Program-made: the position numbers and the translations under genes
Assembly: GCA_032622095.1 (NCBI GenBank)
Contig: CP136061.1
Span: 93,865,345-93,929,344 of the forward strand
Direction of reading: 5' to 3'
Length of the DNA: 64,000 nt
Source: Siphonodentalium dalli
Taxonomy: Eukaryota; Mollusca; Scaphopoda; Gadilida; Siphonodentaliidae
Shown: piece after piece, positions 33,001-38,091 of the stretch
How the letters are laid out: the number at the start of each line of letters is the position of its first letter
Position numbering within the stretch: position 1 is the stretch's first letter
The notes under the pieces: generated by a model
What the model saw: only the letters and a program-made list of their open reading frames with translations
Databases searched by the model: none
Told to the model about the DNA's origin: nothing

Positions 33001-34759
33001 CAAACGGACAAATGCCACATATCGAGAAATTAACAATCTTCAAAAATCGATATCTGATCACTCTGAGCTTTGATGGGTGGGTTCCTCGACTCGAATCAAA
33101 TACTTTTACCATATTTATCACCATTTTGTTCAACAGAATATTGCCGTATTATCACTAAAGTATCACGAAATTTGACCGTATTACCACTTGATTTAGAGTT
33201 TTCCATCTTCATTCGCAATTTTGTCCGAGACCCTCCGTTTGACCACGTGTTTCTAGGCAACATATTATTATACATCTCGAGAAATAACAAACTTCAAAAA
33301 TCGATATCTGATCACTCTTGAGCTTTGATGGGTGGGTTCCTCGACTCGAATCAAATATTGTTTACCCCCGAAGCCAAAGAAATAGTAATATAGGAGCTTC
33401 AATTGCTTCAAATGTGCTTGCTTCAGTAAGCGTGAAAAAATTCTCATTGCTTATCGAAATGGCCATGCATGTATGGCACATTGAGATGTCCCTCAACTCA
33501 GATCAAGCTTGAAAATCGGTTCCGATGTTCGCCCATGCCGGGGTTCGAACCCGCGCCAATCTTGTCTAGCCCAGACTACGATGATGTTATCCACGACATA
33601 TAACCATAAACACCTCGGCTATGGGGACAAGCCCATTCGCGGAGAGATGGGAAGGGTATCAGTCTGAACATGGGTTCGAATATTGACATAGATCGGATCT
33701 ATACCATCATATTGGAACAGCAAAATGCACTTCCTCTGAAATTGTATTTTAAACATTCAACATTTGAAAGGCGACCACTATAGTATATATGACCCTATGT
33801 GCCATCAATCAAATAATGATATACATGTATGGCCTGAATTACTGGTGATTGTAAGTTGTTTAAGTTTAATTTTACCAGGTCATGTGACCATGCAAATACA
33901 AAAGATCGCATATGGTAAGGAACCGTAATGTTGTTTTTGTTTTGTTCGTCAATGGTGATCTTGAATATTAACCATTTCTTTAATGCACTGGAATGGTCTA
34001 TCATTAATTTGGAGGGGTGTTCAGGTAATAACAATAGACGATCGATAGTGACGACAACGAAGACGGTGATACTGATGACGAGGTTACGGTGATGATGTCT
34101 GGACGACGAGGACGACGAAAACGACTACCATGATGTTGAATAAAATGATGACGATGATAGGAAGTTCGTGTATATATTGTACATATACTGCAACATTCTC
34201 AATCTTTTGTATATATCTTCTACTTTTATATCAATATATTTTTGATCAGAGAATAAACGTATTATTATAGTGAGACGAACAGCTAATACATGCGCAGACG
34301 GATTCGTAGTCATTGGTGGGGAAATGTTCAGATAATAAGTTCAACAAACGACCTATTGTTGAACTTAATATTATCTGAACATTTCCGAAGGGAACTAAAA
34401 GTATTTAGTATAAAAATTATTAAAGAGCGTTTTGAGAATATGCTTCACACTTATTCTACTCGTATTATATTGGATGTGGTTATGGGGTATTCGTGGTGTC
34501 TATATTATATTGGATGTGGTTATGGGGTCTTCTTGGTATAAAATTTTATTACGAATTGCGTATATATTGCAATTATTTGTCGTTCGGCATATCCTGTTGA
34601 ACGAAAAATTGGCTTAGGGAAATTTTGACTTGTTCGATATCAAATCAGATGGGAATTAAGGACACATTAAAAAATATATCACTTACCGGAATGCAAATCG
34701 TATTGTAATATCACTGCGTGTACTTTGTTCTTTGCAACTTAGAACTCCAATATGTCTGT
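1..34759 (-). CDS. C-type lectin-like gene with a large intra-domain insertion (partial)
   Basis: Exons 21088-21437, 8184-8274, 2743-2986 and 496-1069 join in frame and spell one CTLD; 34687-34759 and 1-28 are tentative extensions. Domain landmarks are CPDGW, CI, then TWEEANEDC (helix 1 with cysteine), NIWTGIHAVDGHIQWDG (the WIGL and W-DG region), LCGEL (third-cysteine position), and finally MSCEMQSPYVCMR, the closing cysteine pair. Between LCGEL and MSC lie about 235 residues where a normal CTLD has roughly ten to twenty. This insert is Ser/Thr/Pro/Asn-rich, with several N-glycosylation sequons, a run of five prolines and an RVKR-G furin-like site. Glycan-binding motifs such as EPN or QPD are not seen. 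I do not recognise a named orthologue; the protein is probably secreted or a membrane ectodomain. Confidence 0.75.
29..495. repeat. Intron: AT-rich, with GH (206-284) and TCF (331-487) fragments
   Basis: Between the tentative exon and the 496 exon. Positions 206-284 match the interior of the GH family (ctgcttaagcctcatcttct). Positions 331-487 are the right half of the TCF fold-back family, ending gagtacctttaaa about 10 nt from the splice donor. Confidence 0.7.
496..1069 (-). CDS. C-type lectin-like gene: insert with RVKR site and CTLD closing cysteines
   Basis: The acceptor is cttgttacag before 1069 and the donor gtaagt follows 496; 574 nt, 191 codons plus one base. It starts DLERSLLHEALSAINNQTS, has RPPPPPLPIR (residues 54-63), several sequons (NQT, NMT, NIS, NGT twice) and SSRVKRGL at residues 143-150, a fit to the furin pattern R-x-K/R-R. 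It ends with FNRIKLMSCEMQSPYVC, a typical final CTLD cysteine pair (residues 173 and 181), then MRKPIILREN. If cleaved, the chains would stay joined only by CTLD disulfides; that is inference. Confidence 0.82.
1118..1570. repeat. Direct duplication of about 155 bp flanking a PB2 fragment
   Basis: Copies at about 1118-1272 and 1407-1567 share aatctatttcacagta, cacctaaatcatgcaatctt and attgaggaa. Between them (1291-1413) is part of a PB2 element ending ggaagggttaa. The copies are clearly diverged. Confidence 0.6.
1897..2357. mobile_element. GH-family MITE, full-length copy
   Basis: Ends are inverted copies of agtgtgcctgtcatttgcag. Each end carries its own hairpin built from gaatgaggtccccagagg and cctctggggacctcattc. 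The middle holds a degenerate inverted segment (aagtttctatag / ctatagaaact). No coding capacity. Lies in the intron between exons 496 and 2743. Confidence 0.75.
2358..2742. other. Intron remainder, no recognised feature
   Basis: AT-rich unique-looking intron sequence up to the splice donor of the 2743 exon. No repeat family or motif recognised. Confidence 0.5.
2743..2986 (-). CDS. C-type lectin-like gene: third-cysteine exon and start of insert
   Basis: The acceptor is tacgttttgcag before 2986 and the donor gtatag follows 2743; 244 nt, one base plus 81 codons. It reads TIWVIDDSVALTDIDDLCGE then LNITTWHQVIQ, followed by LPQLPQLPIQKL and a Thr/Ser/Pro/Asn-rich tail with MNSTTPR and TQTTPMSS. 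The cysteine in LCGE sits where CTLDs have their third conserved cysteine. The rest begins the long low-complexity insert. It exits at phase 0. Confidence 0.8.
3026..6036. mobile_element. GH-family MITE interrupted by a 2.6-kb element
   Basis: The left part at 3026-3440 has both hairpins; the last piece (agacacacaatttcaaggct) resumes at 6011. The break holds the TA-flanked element at 3441-6010, so that insertion is younger. The GH end lies about 40 nt from the acceptor of the 2986 exon. Confidence 0.7.
3441..6010. mobile_element. TA-target element with about 150-bp inverted ends, no transposase seen
   Basis: Ends are TAGTCCAGGCACAT and ATGTGCCTGGACTA, continuing inward as imperfect inverted repeats (aatcggggaaagctga at the left; rc of tcagttttccccgatt at the right; both contain aagtcccctaaaatccga in mirrored form). 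The flanking TA fits Tc1/mariner-type targeting. The interior shows no long open frame. It includes the mirrored phrases aaaatggccgc and ggcggccatttt. Confidence 0.65.
6405..7199. mobile_element. Pearl/Helitron-like core-repeat element, type A
   Basis: Begins ctagaggtgtgactgtccca. It has about three core units of roughly 168 bp (each with gaataaaagct, ggataactccacc, cataatcgcaggtgcaca), then a GGAC-rich stretch (acggacggacggatgg), and ends in a hairpin atacccccc...ggggggtat. The layout resembles the bivalve pearl elements; assignment to Helitrons is inference. Short frames across it are meaningless. Confidence 0.65.
7309..7326. repeat. Poly-G run
   Basis: About 18 consecutive G. Length is probably unreliable in assembly. 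Confidence 0.8.
7665..8064. mobile_element. PB1 MITE (piggyBac-like, TTAA target)
   Basis: Ends are CCCTTTACCCAAC and GTTGGGTAAAGGG with TTAG/TTAA flanks (left mutated). The interior has two long perfect palindromes made of gccaatgcattctcttatat and its mirror, separated by an 80-bp AT-rich spacer. Seven copies occur in the window. Confidence 0.85.
8184..8274 (-). CDS. C-type lectin-like gene: WIGL-region exon
   Basis: The acceptor is tctacctgcag before 8274 and the donor gtatgc follows 8184; 91 nt, phase-matched on both sides. It reads LRNIWTGIHAVDGHIQWDG then VVPKPVPANE. NIWTGIH corresponds to the conserved WIGL core strand of CTLDs and IQWDG to W-DG. Joined to 21088 it gives DYLINEGLRNIWTG, a convincing helix 2 to strand 2 passage. 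A core-repeat element begins about 23 nt upstream of the acceptor. Confidence 0.85.
8297..10623. mobile_element. Tandem cluster of type A core-repeat elements
   Basis: Three element starts (ctagaggtgtgactg) at about 8297, 9081 and 9365, with hairpin ends (ggggggtata) at about 9078, 10141 and 10623. The second copy is broken off at about 9362, and the last unit lacks the 5' end. Core units repeat at about 170 bp, each with tgtaggaataaaagct. GGAC-rich tracts precede each hairpin. The head-to-tail order suggests rolling-circle or recombination growth (inference). Confidence 0.65.
10741..10984. mobile_element. GH-family MITE, compact double-hairpin copy
   Basis: Two hairpins back to back, joined by cttacatcgcag, with outer ends agtgtgtctgacatttgcag and ctgcaaatgacagacaccct. 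The whole copy is one large imperfect palindrome lacking the internal segment of the full form. Confidence 0.75.
11249..11386. mobile_element. TAF fold-back MITE, half-length copy
   Basis: TACAGTAATGCCCTAATTAA at the left is mirrored by ttaattagggcattactgta at the right, with TA at both edges. The inner arm holds ccacagcagaattatggg and aaatatggcttgttgcc; the right arm is mostly deleted. Confidence 0.75.
11387..12074. other. Intron, no recognised feature
   Basis: AT-rich sequence with gattctcg repeats here and there. No exon, known repeat or RNA recognised. Confidence 0.4.
12075..12290. mobile_element. TAF fold-back MITE, near-complete palindrome
   Basis: Starts agtaatgccctaaataatcg; arms mirror through aagctctcattgggagcttt; ends aaggagtcgattatt, where the outer right end is eroded. 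Confidence 0.75.
12603..12949. mobile_element. TAF fold-back MITE split by a PB3 fragment
   Basis: The left TAF end runs to ctctttaa at 12632, where PB3 sequence (aaccctttcagtgccagggg, cgatctcatcggccc) begins. The TAF right arm resumes at about 12872 and ends ttatttagggcatta. PB3 used the TTAA inside the TAF arm. Confidence 0.65.
12950..13680. other. Intron, no recognised feature
   Basis: Includes a short CA-rich stretch at about 13395-13425 (cagacacacacacgcagaca). No exon recognised. Confidence 0.4.
13680..13711. repeat. Short perfect hairpin
   Basis: cccgtcccatatgg and ccatatgggacggg face each other across aatt-like spacer bases. Possible remnant of a palindromic element; no terminator role is implied in an animal genome. 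Confidence 0.6.
13712..14117. other. Intron, no recognised feature
   Basis: Nothing recognised apart from scattered ccatatggg words near the hairpin. Confidence 0.35.
14118..14256. mobile_element. Fold-back element, GTTACAGGGC ends
   Basis: Arms of about 57 bp: gttacagggctcgttgttgc at the left and gcagcaactcgccctgtaac at the right, with gagattaatatcgggc mirrored by gcccgatattaatctc around a 14-bp loop. GC-rich relative to its surroundings. Target duplication unclear. Confidence 0.65.
14257..14820. other. Intron, no recognised feature
   Basis: Poly-T near 14428 and a short atgaataactcc-like core-repeat trace at about 14750. Otherwise nothing recognised. Confidence 0.35.
14821..15075. mobile_element. 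PB2 fragment plus core-repeat remnant
   Basis: Contains aaccctttcataaatggagc, aaaccctgtgccaatgcatt and a decayed palindrome. Followed by cagacagatggatagacaga, a tail typical of the core-repeat elements. Confidence 0.5.
15143..15663. mobile_element. PB5 MITE (TTAAAGGCACGG ends)
   Basis: TTTAAAGGCACGGGCGG at the left is mirrored by ccgcccgtatctttaa at the right. The interior is inverted too: cgtaaatagtatattgtc, gtttatgccatatt, ataagaacaaattatgtcc. A second copy lies at 31986-32380. Confidence 0.6.
15740..16100. repeat. Two diverged core units, about 165-bp period
   Basis: Shared phrases include gagttatcaagccggatgga and atcgcgacaaacctgg. Similar in style to core-repeat element units. Confidence 0.5.
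16190..17480. repeat. Core-repeat array, type B, about seven units of about 177 bp
   Basis: Each unit has agataaacaaagatgaataa, ctctagaatggaaaatc and agtagtgaacatccatacca. The array ends in acacacacgcacgcacggac and gtatacagtataccccc, the same tail style as type A. Frames read through it are periodic artefacts. Confidence 0.75.
17491..17914. mobile_element. GH-family MITE, left TIR missing
   Basis: Both hairpins present (gaggtccccagagggtgaat / accctatggggacctcattc). It joins directly to the end of the type B array. Confidence 0.7.
18272..18734. repeat. 104-bp direct duplication with a compact GH MITE exactly between the copies
   Basis: Copies 18272-18375 and 18632-18734 both run from ccatttgacgacac to gtgaccctcatcct and differ at only a few bases and a short indel. 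The GH element occupies 18376-18630, from caagccttgaaatagtgtg to ctatttcaaggcttg. Confidence 0.8.
18376..18630. mobile_element. GH-family MITE, compact double-hairpin copy
   Basis: Near-perfect whole-element palindrome: two hairpins around ttacacctcagc. Among the best preserved GH copies in the window, so probably recent. Confidence 0.8.
18864..19377. mobile_element. TAF left arm with a PB1 MITE in its loop
   Basis: TAF runs from acagtaatgctataaata to ctctcagtgagc. PB1 begins with TTAA at 18978 and ends with TTAA at 19377. The TAF right arm is not found after PB1; GH sequence follows instead. Confidence 0.75.
19384..19628. mobile_element. GH-family MITE, right half
   Basis: Interior segment with ttggcagatgacgcaatgc, then one hairpin, ending ctcattcagcaaatgtccag. 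Confidence 0.6.
19652..19734. repeat. 41-bp tandem duplication
   Basis: gaatggtcgatttcaaaggt followed by ggctcagacatgtaaaatga occurs twice in a row with no visible mismatch, so it is probably recent. Confidence 0.75.
20064..20423. mobile_element. GH-family MITE truncated at a PB4 junction
   Basis: Left hairpin complete; the right one stops at agcccgctatg, where PB4 sequence (actgaatggatactccc) begins. Confidence 0.65.
20424..21072 (-). mobile_element. PB4 MITE (reverse) with a nested CCCGCC-ended element
   Basis: PB4 reads in reverse, ending ttagtatagaaagggttaa at 21072. Its core hairpin is atgttcagataataag / tgtctgaacatttcc. Between about 20607 and 21050 is a second element with ends acccgccatatcaaatcc and its mirror, holding two copies of the gccaatgcattctc palindrome. 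TTAA at 21069-21072 is 15 nt from the 21088 exon. Confidence 0.7.
21088..21437 (-). CDS. C-type lectin-like gene: CTLD first half exon
   Basis: The acceptor is tttcgtttcaacag before 21437 and the donor gtaggc follows 21088; 350 nt. An acidic Ser-rich linker (SSSEDVSSESETG) precedes CPDGWLSAVVSYPTSKQKIC, then TWEEANEDCREDYGFLINL and MDIHDYLINE. CPDGW is the usual CTLD opening, and A-W-EA-x-x-C is the first helix with its conserved cysteine. It ends with G of a Gly codon completed by the 8274 exon. A nested PB4 element ends in TTAA only 15 nt beyond the exon. Confidence 0.85.
21438..22427. other. Putative intron, no recognised feature
   Basis: AT-rich. No repeat family, exon or RNA recognised. 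Confidence 0.35.
22428..22634. mobile_element. TAF fold-back MITE, complete
   Basis: A nearly perfect 207-bp palindrome from TACAGTAATGTCC to agcattactgta with TA at each edge and a very short loop at ctccccgagag. The best full-length TAF example here. Confidence 0.85.
22635..23070. other. No recognised feature
   Basis: Contains gtggttcgctctcaggtatg and related GGTGGTT-rich words at 22860-23040, weakly repetitive. No gene recognised. Confidence 0.3.
23075..23815. mobile_element. Inverted-repeat element with ggccaaaaaaaaaaggg ends
   Basis: gattataaggcc plus poly-A and gggttttggttctcgg at 23085-23130 is mirrored by ctgagaaccaaaacctttt and ttttggcctaaagaggc at 23750-23795. Non-coding interior; target duplication not resolved. 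Confidence 0.5.
23816..24464. other. No gene; TCF end fragment at 24248-24273
   Basis: C-rich patch at 23855-23875, then AT-rich. The words aaggtactcaatccaattag and acgctcc are a lone TCF end. Confidence 0.4.
24465..25295. repeat. Two copies of a fold-back element with shared tails
   Basis: Copies at about 24465-24800 and 24995-25295. Each has a palindrome from gaggatctcacatgagtttc to gagatacc/ttttatcacatg around gccgaggtttaccgaggctc, then a tail with atcgaaaacaacaat and acacgtgtct/aacgtgtctg. Confidence 0.65.
25296..25719. other. No recognised feature
   Basis: Mixed sequence with a G/C-rich patch at 25610-25690. No supported gene. Confidence 0.3.
25720..25850. mobile_element. TCF fold-back remnant
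   Basis: attactatttctttggcttt is mirrored by aaagaaatagtaatt around cctcgactcgaatcaaatat; outer ends partly lost. Confidence 0.6.
26209..26436. mobile_element. TAF fold-back MITE, complete, inside the 5S-derived array
   Basis: TACTGTGC-side flank, then cagtaatgccctaaataatc mirrored by gattatttagggcattactg. The left arm carries a small duplication (gaatttactcagaaatatgg). Confidence 0.75.
26600..27080 (+). pseudogene. 5S rRNA-like segment split by PB1
   Basis: tcaacgaagttaattaa (26611-26627) resumes after PB1 as agcaataacaagctcagtta then gtccttggatgagtgactgg. This matches the 5S internal control region, but with many changes, so it is not a working 5S gene. Confidence 0.6.
26624..27022. mobile_element. 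PB1 MITE with exact TTAA duplication in a 5S-like unit
   Basis: TTAA at 26624-26627 and 27019-27022 flank CCCTTTACCC...GGGTAAAGGG. The empty site gaagttaattaagcaa survives in the third unit at 27781. Confidence 0.9.
27445..27540 (+). pseudogene. 5S rRNA-like segment, second copy
   Basis: gcaatgtcgagcttggttag then tcctcggatgggtgaccggc follows the 5S A-box to C-box stretch. The gaagtt part is deleted, and the 5' third does not resemble 5S. Confidence 0.6.
27757..27860 (+). pseudogene. 5S rRNA-like segment, best copy
   Basis: tgatcaccgaagttaattaa, gcaacgtcgagcttggttag, tccttggatgggtgaccggc and ccgggtgctg match animal 5S rRNA over about 85 bases, with an extra att and scattered changes. The 5' region is not 5S-like. 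Useful as the unoccupied target for the PB1 comparison. Confidence 0.65.
28024..28261. mobile_element. GH-family MITE, fragment
   Basis: One hairpin arm, the internal segment (aattaggggatatagaaact) and ttaatttgagactatatag; the right hairpin is missing. Confidence 0.6.
28507..29209. mobile_element. TA-target element with GCGCTTAAGCGC clusters
   Basis: TATGGGAGGCCAAATTCACA at the left mirrors tgtgaatttggcctcccata at the right. Both sub-terminal zones are filled with the palindrome gcgcttaagcgcaa and variants. A minus-strand open frame of about 70 codons lies inside (28788-29010); I could not match it to a family. Confidence 0.65.
29300..29420. mobile_element. TCF fold-back fragment
   Basis: gctctgagctagctgggttg, cctcaactcatatataattt and gaagaaatagtaatttcag are diverged TCF words. 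Confidence 0.45.
29425..29794. mobile_element. PB1 MITE, reverse orientation, second palindrome shortened
   Basis: TTAA at each end. The second palindrome is cut to gcgagtcgacctatgcattg, so one arm is lost while the cassette end cacagggc is kept. Confidence 0.85.
29856..30110. repeat. Poly-G and (CA)n simple repeats
   Basis: About 12 G at 29857-29869, and an acacacacacac tract near 30086-30101. No coding signal. Confidence 0.6.
30111..31587. other. No supported gene; 33-bp tandem duplication at 31103-31167
   Basis: acgcatccatatggcctcat then gctaaggcctagt occurs twice in a row. Open frames here lack splice context or recognisable domains. Confidence 0.4.
31588..31987. mobile_element. PB1 MITE
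   Basis: TTAA at the left, TTAT (mutated) at the right; both palindromes intact. The right end abuts a PB5 element. Confidence 0.85.
31986..32380. mobile_element. PB5 MITE
   Basis: ttaaaggcatggatggcc mirrors ggccatccgtgcctttaa. The interior is inverted (cgtaaatagtatatta / accatactatttacgcg; gttcttataccaatca / tcggtataagaacaaa). Confidence 0.7.
32381..32830. other. No recognised feature
   Basis: AT-rich with a short gatagatacatagatata simple repeat at about 32566. Confidence 0.35.
32831..33392. mobile_element. TCF fold-back pair
   Basis: The first copy at 32831-33112 is a long palindrome (aaattacaatttctttggct, gattcgagtcgaggaaccca and the mirrored gttcctcgactcgaatcaaa). A right half follows at 33275-33392 with gggtgggttcctcgactcga. 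Confidence 0.7.
33533..33640 (-). pseudogene. tRNA-like segment (Ser/Leu-like head or SINE remnant)
   Basis: On the minus strand ccatagccgaggtg resembles an A box and gcgggttcgaacccc is a perfect B box. CCCAT and ATGGG can pair as part of an acceptor stem. The arm lengths are wrong for a normal tRNA. Confidence 0.35.
33641..34316. other. No recognised feature
   Basis: Contains a short gac/gat-rich stretch at about 34040-34150 (gacgaggacgacgaaaacga). Confidence 0.35.
34317..34400. mobile_element. PB4 core hairpin remnant
   Basis: gaaatgttcagataataagt is mirrored by attatctgaacatttcc around ttcaacaaacgacctattgt. Confidence 0.65.
34459..34535. repeat. 38-bp tandem duplication
   Basis: tattatattggatgtggtta then tggggt occurs twice. 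Confidence 0.65.
34687..34759 (-). CDS. Tentative upstream exon of the C-type lectin-like gene
   Basis: A good donor (gtaagtga after 34687) ends an open frame reading RHIGVLSCKEQSTRSDITI then RFAF, followed by CG of an Arg codon. The next exon (21437) supplies the missing base A, so the phase matches; a match is expected by chance one time in three. The 5' boundary is uncertain. I used the acceptor tttctttaaag after a T-rich tract, but the frame stays open to about 34970 and an internal start is possible. Residues just upstream in that longer frame are hydrophobic (FVIILVLEPICFGLYFF) and could be a membrane segment or a beta-rich domain. Confidence 0.35.
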
Positions 34760-35237
34760 CTTTAAAGAAATATAATCCAAAACAAATAGGTTCCAAAACC
34801 AGAATTATCACAAAAGGAAAAGAAAGTTGAGAACCCGTTTGTTTACTCTCTGGACATAAGTCAATGGATATAAATCTAAAGTAATCCCCACAGATAGCAT
34901 CTGACATCACCAGTGGGCAAATGACAAAACACCTGTAAGTCATGTGACATGAAGCTTCCTTCAACCATCAATCAAAGGTGTCTTGGCGCGAGCACAGGTA
35001 AATTTATGTGTACCTGGTTCTTGGCATGTCAAACTGCAAGTTTAGATGCACATGCGTATAGCTAGCTAATAATATATGCACAGTCACTCAAGTTGGGTAT
35101 ATTTTAAAATTACATGACCATTAGCATTAGGGCAGGACGGTTATATCGTGTTTATTGGTCATCCGAGGTTGAGCGCGAACGGGCAGGGTTATCACATTAG
35201 TTACGCTGAAGGGGTCACTCTCACCAAAGAAATTTCT

Positions 35238-35405
35238 TAAAGGGCGACTGTACACTAAATCCGACCATTTGTGGGACCATCTGCTTATATACTCAACAGA
35301 ATACATGCAACAAATGAATGAATTTGAGCCATGGATTCGTACTTACAAGATCGTATAAATGGAGATGTCCCATAAATGACCGGTTTAGAGTGCAGTACCC
35401 CTTTA
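35238..35405. mobile_element. PB6 MITE (TTAAAGGG ends), short
   Basis: cttaaagggcgactgtacac mirrors gagtgcagtacccctttaag; inside, aaatccgaccattt mirrors aaatgaccggttt. Confidence 0.65.
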
Positions 35406-35413
35406 AGTGAATG

Positions 35414-35780
35414 CAGGGGCGCCGGAAGAGGGGGCAGCTGACCTCCCCCTGCCCTTGACCAAGGGGGGGGGGGAGCGGGGGCAGGACTTGCCCTTTTTCT
35501 GGAGACAGAAAATGCTTTTTGTGTGTTTAATCTCGTGTTTTTATAGCAAAATGTGACTTTTTTGGTCCAAATACCACCAATTTCACAAGGAATATTAATT
35601 TTTTGTCAATTTTATCACAAAACGGCCATAAAAACCGACAAATACCATTAAAATAGAGTTTTTGCCACAATGAATTTATGGTTATTTTCCCGAGTTTGCG
35701 GAGAAAATGCCCTTTTTTTGCGGAAAAGTGCCCTTTTTGTAGGCTCTGCCCCCTGCCTTCGGATGCTTCAGGCGCCCCTG
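35414..35780. mobile_element. hAT-like MITE with 8-bp target duplication
   Basis: Ends CAGGGGCGCC and GGCGCCCCTG. Target duplication AGTGAATG at 35406-35413 and 35781-35788, exact. The interior has poly-G (about 35461) and gcccttttt phrases. The target lies at the very end of the PB6 copy. Confidence 0.85.
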
Positions 35781-35992
35781 AGTGAATGGTGCACAGGTTT
35801 TGAAAATGTGCTGAATACATGTTTTGAAATCTCGTTCTAAATGACTTTTAGTTTTCGCGTCTGCCATGATTTTCTGTTAGTGAATAAGTATTTACTTTCA
35901 ATGAAAATTAAAATTAACTGAAAACAAATTGTTGATGCGTGGTCGCGTGGACTCTCAGGAACACAGTCGATGTAACTGCGTTAGCGCCGATA

Positions 35993-36284
35993 TTAAAGGG
36001 TTACTGTACACTAAATCCGGTCATTTATGGAACCATCTCCTTAGTTTTTATTCAACAGAATATATGCAACAAATGAATGAGTTTGAGCTATGGCTTAGTG
36101 CAAAATACACCTGTGTGCACTATGAATCATATAAAAAAACATGGTTATTATAATGAAAATCAATTAATGACTGGAGTAATACAATCGTTTTCATTATAAT
36201 TATCATGTTGCATGTATTCTGTTGAATATAATAGTAGATGGTCCCATAATGGCCCGATTTAGTGCACAGTCCCCCTTTAAAATT
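35993..36284. mobile_element. PB6 MITE, full copy
   Basis: attaaagggttactgtacac mirrors gtgcacagtccccctttaa. Inner arms: gaaaatcaattaatgactgg near the centre, and attcaacagaatatatgcaa mirrored by gcatgtattctgttgaatat. Confidence 0.7.
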
Positions 36285-36390
36285 TAAAATCCCTGATAAA
36301 CGACTATATTGTTTGTCTGGCCCAACTAACCGAAATGAGAAATAACACAATGAACTGTCACAGAAAGCTTTCTTCATTTTATCTTTTAGT

Positions 36391-36490
36391 CCTTTCTATG
36401 TTAAATACTCATTGACGAGTAGTTATCCCAGGAAATGTTCAGATGACCATTGGTTGTTTGTTGAACTTATCATCTGAACATATCCCTCTT
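36391..36490. mobile_element. PB4 fragment with core hairpin
   Basis: ctttctatgttaaatactca, gacgagtagttatccc and the hairpin atgttcagatga / tcatctgaacat. Confidence 0.65.
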
Positions 36491-36654
36491 ATAAATATGA
36501 CTCCTTCTCAAATCTCGTAATAAGCATCCGGCCACAGTCAATGACTGGCCCAAAAGCCCAAATGACCAATGCATATGCAAAATACATTCATGTGCTCTAT
36601 GAACGATGCAAACAACATGGTAATTTTAATGAAAATGAATTTATGACTTGAGTC

Positions 36655-36720
36655 ATGAACTCATATTTTTAAGGATGGTCGCATAAATAAGCGGATTGAG
36701 TATATAGTCCCCCTTTAAAC
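36655..36720. mobile_element. PB6 right-end fragment
   Basis: ggatggtcgcataaataagc and tatatagtccccctttaaa. Confidence 0.5.
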
Positions 36721-36966
36721 CCTGCATGTGTACTCATCAACACATTTTCAAACCCTGTGTACCCTTCAGCACTGTTTAGGTGAGAGTGACCCCTTCAGCA
36801 TTAGTTCCCAGTATTTTCTTCCAATGTGACGACAGCTTTGGGGGTGACCTGCCCTTCCGCCTTTTGTCAAAATATACAACAGTTGGAATTTCATACCTGA
36901 CACAACATTATAGTTGGAAATTTCACACCAATAAGTTGACTCACATTTTTATTTTCCAACCGATAA

Positions 36967-37207
36967 TTAACCCTTCCATGACTGGAGCTTCCTGTAATTT
37001 TGCAAAAACGCTCTGCCAATTCATTCTCTTATATATGCGAGTCGCCCATAGGGCAACATGCATATATAAGAGAATGCATTGGCAAAACAATATTTACCTT
37101 GAACTTGTAAGTCAGTGCATTCTCTTATATATATGAGGCTCACTATAGGAATATGATAATGCACTGGCACATGATCTTTAATGTATTTCCCGTCATGACA
37201 GGGTTAA
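36967..37207. mobile_element. PB2 MITE
   Basis: TTAACCCTTCCATGACTGGA at the left and cccgtcatgacagggttaa at the right. Contains one intact and one decayed gccaatgcattctc palindrome. Confidence 0.75.
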
Positions 37208-37296
37208 TGGGGAATTTGTTGTCGCAAATTTTCTACCGTTGGCTGCCTTTGGTTCAAATTGTTGAATGAAATAGTCGTCAGTTTGAAATTTTTCAA

Positions 37297-37300
<4 letters not shown>

Positions 37301-37337
<37 letters not shown>
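37301..37337. repeat. Poly-G run of 37
   Basis: Uninterrupted G in the sequence as given; the true length is uncertain. It makes a spurious proline-rich frame on the minus strand. Confidence 0.85.
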
Positions 37338-37339
<2 letters not shown>

Positions 37340-37689
37340 ATGGAATTTTGCAAACTTGGGATGACAGTAGATAGTAACATTATAAAAAGCAAATAAGATG
37401 TCTATGCCTGTGAATTTCAACTGGAATGATTCACAAATTTGAGAATATATATTTTCCATCTGAACATGTATTGATTCAGATTGAGAAAAAAGTTTGACAA
37501 ATTTTCCAAATGCTCTCCGCCTAAAAGCAATTGTGTAATTGAAGGAACTAAAGGCCTTTGGAATTGGTTCATGCAAAATAACATAAAATTGTAAAACAGC
37601 AATCATAACATGACTTGTTGATCAAGTACATGTGAAACATATCAATATTGTTCTTATTTTCATTATTATTATATCTTATAAAATAATAC

Positions 37690-38091
37690 TTAACCCTTTA
37701 CCCAACAGAAGGGCCCTGTGCCAATGCATTCTCTTATATATGCGAGTCGACCATAGGTCGCCTCGCATATATAAGAGAATGCATTGGCTTAACACATTAA
37801 AAATTATAAAATTGTTAAAGAATGTAAGAAAAAATGGTAAAAAGTGTTAAAAAAAGATTTTTTTTTTAGGCCAATGCATTCTCTTATATATGCGAGGCGA
37901 CCTATGGTCGACTCGCATATATAAGAGAATGCATTGGCACAGGGCATAACTGTAACTATCACAATGTGGTCAAGGAGCCGGTTCCAATGATATCCATATT
38001 TGTATGGTTCTATTGAGACAGACCGAAGATATTTTAGGCTGTTGAAGCTTTATTTGGCCGGTTTTGGCCGGTTTGTTGGGTAAAGGGTTAA
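37690..38091. mobile_element. PB1 MITE, reverse orientation
   Basis: TTAA at both ends, both palindromes complete, AT spacer ending tttttttttagg. Confidence 0.9.

Noticed and set aside
37193-37606. Proline-rich frame on the minus strand
   Set aside because: The proline run is the 37-base poly-G tract read in reverse; there is no splice or domain support around it.
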